In this document: piece by piece, positions 52,245-60,070 of the stretch
How positions within the stretch are numbered: position 1 is the stretch's first letter
Layout of the letters: every line of letters begins with the position of its first letter
Assembly: GCA_028716525.1 (NCBI GenBank)
Contig: JAQUPQ010000006.1
Location: 62,001 to 126,000, forward strand
DNA length: 64,000 nt
Source of the DNA: Terriglobia bacterium
Lineage (GTDB): Bacteria > Acidobacteriota > Terriglobia > JAIQFV01
Direction of reading: 5' to 3'
Notes under the pieces: model-generated
Databases searched by the model: none
Seen by the model: only the letters and a program-made list of their open reading frames with translations
What the model was told of the DNA's origin: nothing
Program-made: the position numbers and the translations under genes

Positions 52245-52937
52245 TCACACCGGTTGAAGAGTCAAGGCATCGACAGCCTGTATTGCTTTGGTCATGGCAG
52301 AGCATTTCTGCTCCCGCACGAGTGTCGTCAAACGATTGGCCGTCTCAAAATCCAATCGAATTTGCCCGGCTCTCATGGAGTCCACGCGAGAGAGAAAACG
52401 ATGCTCAATTTCGGCGAGTCCGCATCCTTTAGCCACGTAGCTCAAGAGAAGATAGGCGTTGTAATCGATGGGATTGGTCAAAAGACCGTGAGCCGCCTGG
52501 CACCAAAAGTAAAGGGCTCGAGGCGCACTGCCCAATCGCCACTCCGTTTCTCCCATATCTGTGAGAAGGAGGCTCTTTCGTTTGGCTTGGGCCAGACCTC
52601 GCCCCAGGACTTCCTGCGATCGCCGCAACTGACCGGTGGAGCGATAGGCACTCGCGAGCCATTTGTAGGGAAGATCAAAATCAGCGAAATTGGACAGCAG
52701 ACCTTCGGCTGCCTTAATGGCCGCCGGGTAGTTTTGCGAGTTCAGCGGATCCAGAACCCGCTGAAAAGAAGGATCACTCCGGAAGGTGCGTTCCTCTTTC
52801 TGCTCTGTGAAGGCCGGCCGCGTGCAGGCTTGTACGTATTCTTCCTCATTGGCGGCGTCAGGTACCGGCCAGGTCTTGCCAATGTCATGGCTCGCATCAT
52901 TTGATTTACTTCCAAACAATTGTCCAAAAAACCCCAT
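52245..52937 (-). CDS. TPR protein with amphipathic leader; first gene of the cluster
   Basis: 230 residues. Leader MGFFGQLFGSKSNDAS, then a disordered stretch and TPR-like helix pairs (about 55-195): SQNYPAAIKAAEGLLSNF, LPYKWLASAYRSTGQLRRSQE, LLLTDMGETEWRLGSAPRALYF and a further pair. ATAAGAGGAGGAGCTC precedes ATG. Being first in the run, it marks the probable promoter-proximal end (52938-53300). TPRs bind partner proteins. Confidence 0.87.
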   Translation of the reverse strand: MGFFGQLFGSKSNDASHDIGKTWPVPDAANEEEYVQACTRPAFTEQKEERTFRSDPSFQRVLDPLNSQNYPAAIKAAEGLLSNFADFDLPYKWLASAYRSTGQLRRSQEVLGRGLAQAKRKSLLLTDMGETEWRLGSAPRALYFWCQAAHGLLTNPIDYNAYLLLSYVAKGCGLAEIEHRFLSRVDSMRAGQIRLDFETANRLTTLVREQKCSAMTKAIQAVDALTLQPV

Positions 52938-53730
52938 GAGCTCCTCCTCTTATTTTAGTGTGCGTTTCTCAATCGAAGTCAGGCCAGGTGATTAGTGGGC
53001 TGTGTTTTGAAAATATTCCTTAAAACCCGAGAGCCGCTGTTCACCGCGCAGCGCCCTACATCGTGTCCGCAACCCCTGAACAGCTCGGGGTACCTGGGGT
53101 ATCGTTCAGCGCCATTCTCAATGTTTTACTCGCAGTGGATGATTTGAAGCGGTCCATAATTCGAAGTCTTTTCGTTCCTCCTCAGCCCTGTCCACGAGCG
53201 TGGCCGTTAAAAACTCATGGGATGAATCCCTTTGACTCGGAAGGATTGAACGATCAAACCAAATACGTCCTTGTACCGGCAACCGGGATGCCAAATCGGC
53301 GCTGTAAACACCCGAATAACCTGTTGATAAACAAAGAGTTGCTTGCCTGTCTCGGAGGTGCTATCGCGCGACTGTAACCGTCGTTGCTACACTCGGGAAC
53401 AATGAGCCGCAGTGAGGTAGGGAGTGAAAAATGACAACTGCTCTGCTTTCAACCTTTGAAGAAATTCTCCAGCGAGAGTGATGTGTAGCGCGGTGGGCTA
53501 CGGGTGTTTGACGATTCGTATTGTAAGGATTGTCGGCGCGATATCTCTTCTTGAGACTCACAATCATCGCACCGGTTTCCAGCTGATATTCATGTTTGGG
53601 TCTTGAAGTTTGGCAATTGGAATTTATTTGGACTTTGGAATTTGGAATTTACTCCTTGGGTTGATGCCTCTTCGACTCTTCGTCCGATTCCCCGGCGGCC
53701 GTCACAGCATGTATGCGACAATGAAGAATC
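52938..53730. other. Divergent intergenic region; probable promoter of the 27-gene cluster
   Basis: About 790 bases between the cluster (minus) and the gene at 53731 (plus). I see no convincing gene. Near 53595-53650 is a run of TTTGGAATTT-like words (GGAATTTATTTGGAC, TTTGGAATTTGGAATTTA). A related tract occurs in opposite orientation at about 55385-55425. Promoters were not pinpointed. Confidence 0.5.
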
Positions 53731-54210
53731 ATGGCGGATGAAAATCGCGCAAGAATGATCCAGCTGGCAACCGAGTTTTTCGGCGCCAAGGACGACCCCG
53801 CTCAAATCTCCGTCACTCCACAAGACATCGAAAAGTTTCAGAAGATTCATCCCTGCACCATGATGGAAGAGAAGAACGAGGACGGGCCGATCGCCTGGGT
53901 CCTGGTGATTCCGACCCTTCACGAGTTGATGGAGCAATTTCTGGCCAAGGCCATCACGGAACGCGACCTCTTGGATCGCACACCGCTTCAGATCCGCTAT
54001 GATGCACTCTACTTATGTTCGGCGCTGGTACTCACCGAATTTCGAGGGCGTGGGTTGGCCAAGCTGCTCCTCTCCAAAGCCATCGAATCCATTCAACACG
54101 AGCACCCCGTGCGATCGCTCTTCTGCTGGCCCTTCAGTCCCGAGGGCGAGCGGCTGGCCTCGCACCTGGCGCAGAAATTTGGCTTGCCGTTATACAAACG
54201 CCCCACTTGA
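53731..54210 (+). CDS. Acetyltransferase-like (GNAT) protein
   Basis: 159 residues. The acetyl-CoA loop region is LVLTEFRGRGLAKLLLSKAIESI (about 98-120; R/Q-x-x-G-x-A/G as RGRGLA), preceded by strands YDALYLCSALVL; the N-terminal part is helical (DIEKFQKIHPCTMMEEKN). Fold consistent with GNAT; substrate unknown. The Shine-Dalgarno is weak. Confidence 0.7.
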   Translation: MADENRARMIQLATEFFGAKDDPAQISVTPQDIEKFQKIHPCTMMEEKNEDGPIAWVLVIPTLHELMEQFLAKAITERDLLDRTPLQIRYDALYLCSALVLTEFRGRGLAKLLLSKAIESIQHEHPVRSLFCWPFSPEGERLASHLAQKFGLPLYKRPT

Positions 54211-54400
54211 TTCCGCCTGGAAAATTTCCGGCTTGAGGAATCTATGGGCCAAGACTCATGTCCAGAGAGAACGGCCCGGGTAAAGTGAATGTTGTCTATT
54301 TGGTGATTTGCTCTGACGAAGCAGTGTGTTAGATTTTTCCCGCAGGAATATCAAGAACGGCCCAGCCATTGTGAGAATTTGAAAGCCTCCAGGTGAGGAC

Positions 54401-54694
54401 ATGCAGATGATTCTTAAAATCCTCAAACGCCTCGTTATTGCGGCGGCCCTGGCTGCAGCGGTGATTTATTTAGGAGACTACGCGGCACTACGTTGGCGGA
54501 TTTTCAGGCATCAAAATCCGTATGGATCGGTCACCCTTCAACGTTACTACGCCGTCACTCAAAAAAATAAAACCACGGAATTTTATTTTGACCCACCCAC
54601 GGCACAAGTTTGCGTTCACTCGTTCTTTCCTCACAACGGTTTTTCCCCTTGTTGGTATCTGAACCGGCATCAAACTCAACGCATCAATATGTGA
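54401..54694 (+). CDS. Small membrane protein of unknown function
   Basis: 97 residues. N-terminal TM helix (about 7-28), then a conserved-looking soluble part: RHQNPYGSVTLQRYYAVTQKN, TEFYFDPPTAQVCVHSFFPHNG, SPCWYLNRHQTQRINM. The C-terminal phrase (CVHS-FPH-G-SPCWYL) recurs in acidobacterial small membrane proteins I recall, which supports reality. GGTGAGGAC before ATG. Function unknown. Confidence 0.8.
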   Translation: MQMILKILKRLVIAAALAAAVIYLGDYAALRWRIFRHQNPYGSVTLQRYYAVTQKNKTTEFYFDPPTAQVCVHSFFPHNGFSPCWYLNRHQTQRINM

Positions 54695-54945
54695 TGTATT
54701 TTCTGCGGATCGAGCAGGAAGCAATGCCGCCTCCCCTCCTTGAAATATCGCAAGTTCGCGAAGTTCCTCGCCAACTTCCACATTACATTCGATTACATCT
54801 CCTTGAGGGGCACACCAAATGGGATATCTGAAAACAGACAACCTCCGGCGCCGGGACAACATCGGTCAAAGAGGGAGGAAAAACCAATGGCAGCCAAGAT
54901 TAGTGAAAGTCCGAAAACGGATTTTCAAGTTGCCGGGAGGTGAAT

Positions 54946-55323
54946 ATGAAGATCAGAAATATGAAGTTCAAGAAGATGATCGCAGCATTTGGATTAGGCA
55001 CAGCGTTGTTGATCTTCGGAAGTGGCATCGCCAATGCGCAGTGGTGGGACGATAGTTGCAGTGCCCGCATCGCACACGAACGGGCCGAGCTGTATAACTC
55101 CGAGCGGTTCTACGGGTACTATAGTTGGCAAGCCAATCACGAGCGCGCCGAACTGAATCAACTTCTGTACCAGTGCGGATACGACAATGACAGCTACTAC
55201 GTAGCCCCGCGGCCTCACTTGTTCTTCGGCGGAACCTTCATCATCGGTGGCCATCACCGCGACCGCGATGACCGCGGATTCCGCCGCGATCACGATCGTG
55301 ATCGAGACCACGACCGTCACTGA
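54946..55323 (+). CDS. Small secreted protein with an Arg/Asp/His-rich tail
   Basis: 125 residues from ATG 54946 (GGGAGGTGAAT; an in-frame GTG at 54940 overlaps the ribosome site). Signal peptide about 1-32 (ending ANAQ). A short helical region has two HERAEL repeats, and two cysteines (DSCSARI and YQCGYD) could form a disulphide. The tail from about 100 is almost only H, R, D (GGHHRDRDDRG, RRDHDRDRDHDRH), a strongly charged, possibly metal- or polyanion-binding end. Followed by a perfect hairpin. Function unknown. Confidence 0.82.
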   Translation: MKIRNMKFKKMIAAFGLGTALLIFGSGIANAQWWDDSCSARIAHERAELYNSERFYGYYSWQANHERAELNQLLYQCGYDNDSYYVAPRPHLFFGGTFIIGGHHRDRDDRGFRRDHDRDRDHDRH

Positions 55324-55340
55324 TTGACAGGTTGAACGCG

Positions 55341-55372
55341 ATTTCCCGCCCCGAGAAATCGGGGCGGGAAAT
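55341..55372. terminator. Perfect 14-bp hairpin between convergent genes
   Basis: ATTTCCCGCCCCGA and its exact complement TCGGGGCGGGAAAT around a GAAA loop. No T-tract follows on either strand. The position between convergent genes (55323 and 55433) supports a two-way terminator. Confidence 0.75.
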
Positions 55373-55432
55373 CCATCCCTTCCGAAACAACATAAATTCC
55401 AAGATCCAAAACCCAAACTTCAGATGTTGATT

Positions 55433-56698
55433 TTACGAAGGAATGTACTTGGGGAAAAAGGTGCTGACCACCAGCAGCAGCGTCAGCACGATCATGACCA
55501 CGCAGCAAACCCAGGCAATGATGTTGAGGGTACGGGTATTTCGATACTTGCCCATCAGATCCACGCGGTTGCACAACCGCAGCATAAAAATCAGCACAAA
55601 CGGCAGCATGATGCCGTTCAGGACTTGAGAAAGCAGTATGATGGGAACCTGCTTCTCTTCTCTCAACAGCAGCACAGCCAAAGCCCCCAGAAAAATCAAA
55701 CCCGTGTACAAGCCATAAAAGGTCGGAGCTTCATGCACGCGGCGATTGATCCCGGACTCCAATCCCAAGCCTTCACATACATAGTAAGCCGTGGCCAACG
55801 GCAAGATGCACGCCGAAAACAGAGAGGCGTTGCACAATCCGAAGGCAAACAGGGCGCTGGCAAATTTCCCGGCCAAGGGCGCCAGGGCCAACGCCGCGTC
55901 ACCGGCATCGTTGATTTGCCGATGCCCGCTGACGTAAATGGTTGCCGCACAGGCCACGATGATGAAGAAGGCCACCACGTCGGTAATGATGCATCCGATG
56001 ATGACGTCCCAGCGCGACTGCATGTAGTTCTTCAGCTTGACGCCCTTCTCCACGACCGCCGATTGCAAATAAAACTGCATCCACGGAGCAATGGTCGTTC
56101 CGACCAGCCCGATGATCATATAAATATAATTGGTATCCAAATGGACGCTCGGCTGGACGGCTTCGAAGATCGCTTTCTTCCATTGCGGATGCGCCAGAAA
56201 ACCCGAAATCAAATAGGCCACATAAAACACGCAGGCCACCAAAAACACTTTTTCCACGAGCCGGTAGGTTCCTTTCACCACCAGCACCCACACCAGCAGA
56301 GCCCCCAGCGGGACGGCCACGTAGCGGCTCACATGAAACACCGACATGCCCGAGGCCAGCCCGGCGAATTCCGAAATGGTGTTTCCCAAATCGGCCACCA
56401 ACAACATGGCCATCAGAAAAAAGGTGGTGCGAAATCCGTATTCCTCCCGGATCAGGTCGGCCAGACCTTTGCCGGTAACCACGCCCATGCGTGCCACCAT
56501 TTCCTGCACCACGATGAGGGCGATGGTAATGGGGATTAACGTCCACAATAAGGAATAGCCGAAGTGGGCGCCCGCCACGGAGTAGGTGTAAATTCCCCCG
56601 GCATCGTTATCGACATTGGCCGTGACAATCCCCGGTCCCAGGACCATCAGGAAGATGAAGAAGTTGATGCGCCAGCGTCTGAAGCGGGTCGATTTCAT
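55433..56698 (-). CDS. NRAMP-fold divalent cation transporter, atypical metal-site motif
   Basis: 421 residues, about 11 TM helices, LeuT-like fold. TM1 carries GPGIVTANVDNDAGGIYTY instead of the DPGN motif of Mn/Fe NRAMPs, and the TM6 site reads IAPWMQFYLQS in place of the MPHNLYLHS type. In the NRAMP family changes at these positions go with other substrates (for example Mg2+ in NRMT proteins). It lies 24 bases after an MgtE-N/CBS sensor gene, so a linked cation module is likely. Substrate (Mg2+, Mn2+ or other) is not settled by sequence. ATG at 56698; ribosome site weak. Confidence 0.9.
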   Translation of the reverse strand: MKSTRFRRWRINFFIFLMVLGPGIVTANVDNDAGGIYTYSVAGAHFGYSLLWTLIPITIALIVVQEMVARMGVVTGKGLADLIREEYGFRTTFFLMAMLLVADLGNTISEFAGLASGMSVFHVSRYVAVPLGALLVWVLVVKGTYRLVEKVFLVACVFYVAYLISGFLAHPQWKKAIFEAVQPSVHLDTNYIYMIIGLVGTTIAPWMQFYLQSAVVEKGVKLKNYMQSRWDVIIGCIITDVVAFFIIVACAATIYVSGHRQINDAGDAALALAPLAGKFASALFAFGLCNASLFSACILPLATAYYVCEGLGLESGINRRVHEAPTFYGLYTGLIFLGALAVLLLREEKQVPIILLSQVLNGIMLPFVLIFMLRLCNRVDLMGKYRNTRTLNIIAWVCCVVMIVLTLLLVVSTFFPKYIPS

Positions 56699-56722
56699 AA
56701 GAGCGCCAAAGTCGAAGTGAGA

Positions 56723-57964
56723 TTATTTTCTTGCCACCACCAGCTCCAAAACGTCGTCTGCGGTGACGACTCCGAGCAAGCGGCCATGGTCGTCCACCAC
56801 CGGCAAGCTGAGGAGGTTATATTTGTGAAACGAACTGATCACCATTTTTTCGTCGGCGTGCGGCGGGACGGAGATGAGCGGCTCCGTGGAAAGATCCTTC
56901 AACGGCGTCCTGGCCTCCGCCAATAGAATCCGGGCCAGCGGAACCGCGCCCGTCAAGGTGCCATCGGCGTTGATCAAATAAATGGCATGGACAAACTCCA
57001 TCGGGCCCTCAAAGGCCTTCAAAGCGGCGATCACTCCTTCCACGGTCACGGTGTCGGCCACCACGATGAATTCCGTGGTCATCAAACCGCCGGCGGTGTG
57101 CTCTTCGAAACCCAACAGGTCGCGAATGTCCTTGGCTTCTTCAGACTCCATCTTCGACAACACCTCAGCCGTGGTTTCCGGCGACAACTCCTGCAAAATA
57201 TCAGCCGCTTCGTCGGGAGGCATTTCTTCGACAATATCGGCGACGCGATCCGTGGAGATACTTTCCATCAACATCACCTGCATTTCGGTGGGAATCTCCG
57301 AGACGGCTTGCGCCACCGTCTCGTTATCCAAAGATTCGATAACCGACTTCTGTTCGTCGCGACTCAATTCCTCCAAGATATCGGCCAAATCGGCCGGATG
57401 AAGTTCGGCTAAGCGGTTGTAGGAAATGCGCAGCTTAATGCGCCGGGCGGGATCCGCTTCGATCAAGTTCACAAATTCCCAGGGGATCACCTTGGAACGC
57501 AAAAGGCTCGTCAGAGTTCGAATGGTGTGCTTGGCAAATATGCCCTGCAGCAACCGCCGCACCGCCGCCCCCCAGCCGATATTGACGGCAACGATGCGCA
57601 AATCGGTGTGACGTTCGTTGGGGCGGATGTCAAAGTCCACATCGTTCACCCGCACCACCTTTCGGTTGTTCACATCGATGATCTGCTGATCCAGGATATC
57701 TTTCTTCACGCTGATCAAATCGCCGTCCGTCGGATAGGGCTTGATCTGGGATGCCTCCACGCTGGCTTGAAGCGCCCGCACGGAAATCGACTGAATCTGT
57801 TCACGGGTGATGGACAGCATTTCTTTCTTCGGGGTTTTTACGCGGTAGGCCGCCACTCGCAAGGCATTCTGGTTGGGATCGATGCCGAGATCGACCAGGT
57901 TGCCCAAAAATTCGCCGCGCGCATCGTAGGTGGCCAGGTGCTGCAGCTCGGTGAAATAAATCAT
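56723..57964 (-). CDS. MgtE-type N domain plus CBS pair without a channel
   Basis: 413 residues from ATG 57964 (GAGGTGTG; a GTG three bases earlier is possible). N-terminal PRC-barrel-like strands (about 1-160), then the MgtE intracellular N helices (about 190-300: LAELHPADLADILEEL, VIESLDNETVAQAVSEIP, DRVADIVEEMPPDEAADIL, EVLSKMESEEAKDIRDLLGF) and a CBS pair (about 310-413: GLMTTEF, LTGAVPLARILL, VPPHADEKMVISSFHKY, GRLLGVVTADDVLELV). In MgtE channels these domains bind Mg2+ and gate the pore; here the TM part is missing and the neighbour is an NRAMP-fold transporter. Soluble regulatory role inferred. Confidence 0.93.
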   Translation of the reverse strand: MIYFTELQHLATYDARGEFLGNLVDLGIDPNQNALRVAAYRVKTPKKEMLSITREQIQSISVRALQASVEASQIKPYPTDGDLISVKKDILDQQIIDVNNRKVVRVNDVDFDIRPNERHTDLRIVAVNIGWGAAVRRLLQGIFAKHTIRTLTSLLRSKVIPWEFVNLIEADPARRIKLRISYNRLAELHPADLADILEELSRDEQKSVIESLDNETVAQAVSEIPTEMQVMLMESISTDRVADIVEEMPPDEAADILQELSPETTAEVLSKMESEEAKDIRDLLGFEEHTAGGLMTTEFIVVADTVTVEGVIAALKAFEGPMEFVHAIYLINADGTLTGAVPLARILLAEARTPLKDLSTEPLISVPPHADEKMVISSFHKYNLLSLPVVDDHGRLLGVVTADDVLELVVARK

Positions 57965-58192
57965 CACACACCTCGAAGGCTGACCCCCGAAATCGCATTT
58001 TTGAGGGTCGGACCGTGACTCCCGCAGGGTCGTCGCAGTCTATCCCATCCGTTGCGACAAGAGCAATCACCTTTTCAGCAAAAACACAGATAATTCGATG
58101 CGAACGGAGGCTGCTCGGCTTCCTGTCCGCTTGCCGCGCCGATGGAAAATCAAAGGGACAAGAGGGGACGCTTCAGGCCTGAGTTCCGTAGC

Positions 58193-59995
58193 TCAGACTT
58201 CAGGTGGTTTTCGAAGTATGCGGTGGAGGGTGATGCGATGCATTCCCAGCCGTTGGGCGGCCTGGGTTAGGTTTCCGTTGGATTCTTGAATGGCTCTTTG
58301 AATTAAATCCTTCTGGCGCTTGCGAAGGAGTTGGTCGAGGCGCGACTTCAGACGTCGCAACTCCTCCAGGTTGGCCGGGGACCGATGCAGAACCTCCAGC
58401 AGCGGCTCTTCCGCCAACGAAATGCGCTGCGAGGCGGCATGCAAATATTCGGGAGGAAGATCTGCAAAACGAAGATACGAATCGGGCGCCAGGGCAATCA
58501 TGCGGTGGACCAAATTTTCCAGTTCGCGGACATTGCCCGGGAAGGGATAATCCATCAAACAGGCGCTGATGGCAGGATCAAATTGAACCGGCTTGCGGTA
58601 CACGACAGAAAACTTCTCTCTGAAATGTTCAATTAACATCGGAATATCCTCCCGCCGTTCCTTGAGAGGAGGCAGTCGAAGCGGAAGGACATTCAATCGA
58701 TAAAACAACGAGTCCAGAAAACGGCCGGCTGCGATTCCCTCTTTCAGGTTCTTGCCGGTGGCCGCGATGACACGCACATCCGCATGGATCCGTTCCTTCC
58801 CGCCCAGCCGGTCGAACTCATTGGATTGCAAAAAGCGCAGCAGCTTGGCCTGCAGCGAGGGAGCCAGCTCGCTGATCTCATCCAAGAAAACCGTCCCGTG
58901 GTCGCCCTGCTCGATCCGGCCGATGTATCGCTCCGTGGCCCCGGTAAATGCGCCCTTTTCATGGCCGAAGAGTTCCGACTCCAATAAATTTTCAGGAATG
59001 GCGGCGCAATTAATAGCCACAAAGGGATACTTCTTCCGGCTGCTTTGATAGTGCAAGGCCCGCGCCACCAGCTCCTTTCCTGTTCCGCTTTCCCCTTCGA
59101 TCAACACCGTGGCGGGAGACTCGGCCAGTTGGTCGATGGTTTTCAGCAATTTTGTGATGGCAGCGCTACGCCCCACAATCTCCTTGGAGGCCCGGGTTTG
59201 GTCCAACACCACACGTCGCGACGATTTCGTGGTGAACGGCAAGCGGTGAGTTTGATGCAAATAGAAGACCATAAACCGCGCCACCCGGCTCAGCAGTTGA
59301 ACATCTGATTCCTCAAAGGCATGGGGCACGCGGTTGTTCTCGAGATAGATGGCCCCCAGCGTGCGGCCGCCGTCAATTAACGGGGCTGCCAGCACAGCCC
59401 GAAGCTTCAGGCTGACAACACTCGATTGTTGCGAGAAGGTGGGATGTTGCGAGGCGTCTTCCAGCAACAAGGGTCGATTGGTCCGCCACACTTCCCGGAG
59501 CAGAGACCGGCTGAATTGATATTCTCCTGAAGCGAGATCGGTGGATTGAAAGTTTCTCGTGGCCACAAGCTCGGCTTCCGTAGATTCCGCGTCATAAAAA
59601 ATCAGAAAGCCCCGCTCCGCGTTCATGGTGCTGACCAGGGAATCAAACAAGGCGGCACAGACTTCAGAAAGTGAAGGTGTGTCTACCCCCAGGCAGCCCT
59701 CGATGACGGCGCTGAAGCGGGCCTGCTCACACTCTTTCGTCAATCCTTCGCCCTCGTGAATCATGGGCTCAAGAAAGTCCTTTGGCCCTCGATCACACAG
59801 GTCGTCCAGATGATCGTGAATTTTTCGGAGCTGCAGCGCCAGGGCCTGAAACCGGCGATCGGCCGTGTCTTCCTGCAACAGGCGAAGGGATTCCTGCAAC
59901 CGCGCCATCGATTCCCGCAGAAATTTCTGCTCCTGCTCCAAAACCAATCGGAACTGCTGGGCCAGGCTTTTCACTTTTTGGGCGGGTGATTCCAT
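58193..59995 (-). CDS. Sigma-54-dependent transcriptional activator with GAF domain
   Basis: 600 residues. N-terminal helices and a GAF domain (about 90-250: [48 protein letters not shown]). Central AAA+ domain (about 275-505) with Walker A GESGTGKE, the sigma-54 contact loop GAFTGA, Walker [10 protein letters not shown] and the R-finger segments. C-terminal Fis-type helix-turn-helix (about 555-598: [23 protein letters not shown]). Lacks a response-regulator receiver domain, so is controlled through the GAF or partners. 75 bases downstream of the kinase-STAND-WD40 gene, same strand. The ligand is unknown. Confidence 0.95.
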   Translation of the reverse strand: MESPAQKVKSLAQQFRLVLEQEQKFLRESMARLQESLRLLQEDTADRRFQALALQLRKIHDHLDDLCDRGPKDFLEPMIHEGEGLTKECEQARFSAVIEGCLGVDTPSLSEVCAALFDSLVSTMNAERGFLIFYDAESTEAELVATRNFQSTDLASGEYQFSRSLLREVWRTNRPLLLEDASQHPTFSQQSSVVSLKLRAVLAAPLIDGGRTLGAIYLENNRVPHAFEESDVQLLSRVARFMVFYLHQTHRLPFTTKSSRRVVLDQTRASKEIVGRSAAITKLLKTIDQLAESPATVLIEGESGTGKELVARALHYQSSRKKYPFVAINCAAIPENLLESELFGHEKGAFTGATERYIGRIEQGDHGTVFLDEISELAPSLQAKLLRFLQSNEFDRLGGKERIHADVRVIAATGKNLKEGIAAGRFLDSLFYRLNVLPLRLPPLKERREDIPMLIEHFREKFSVVYRKPVQFDPAISACLMDYPFPGNVRELENLVHRMIALAPDSYLRFADLPPEYLHAASQRISLAEEPLLEVLHRSPANLEELRRLKSRLDQLLRKRQKDLIQRAIQESNGNLTQAAQRLGMHRITLHRILRKPPEV

Positions 59996-60070
59996 GGTGT
60001 TACTTGTATCTCCTGATCGGGAAGAAAAGATGCGAATGGGATGGCCGAAATCACGGTTCGATCCACGACA

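Noticed and set aside
55424-56539. 371-residue plus-strand ORF
   Set aside because: His/Gln-rich translation of the strand opposite the NRAMP gene; a typical shadow frame.
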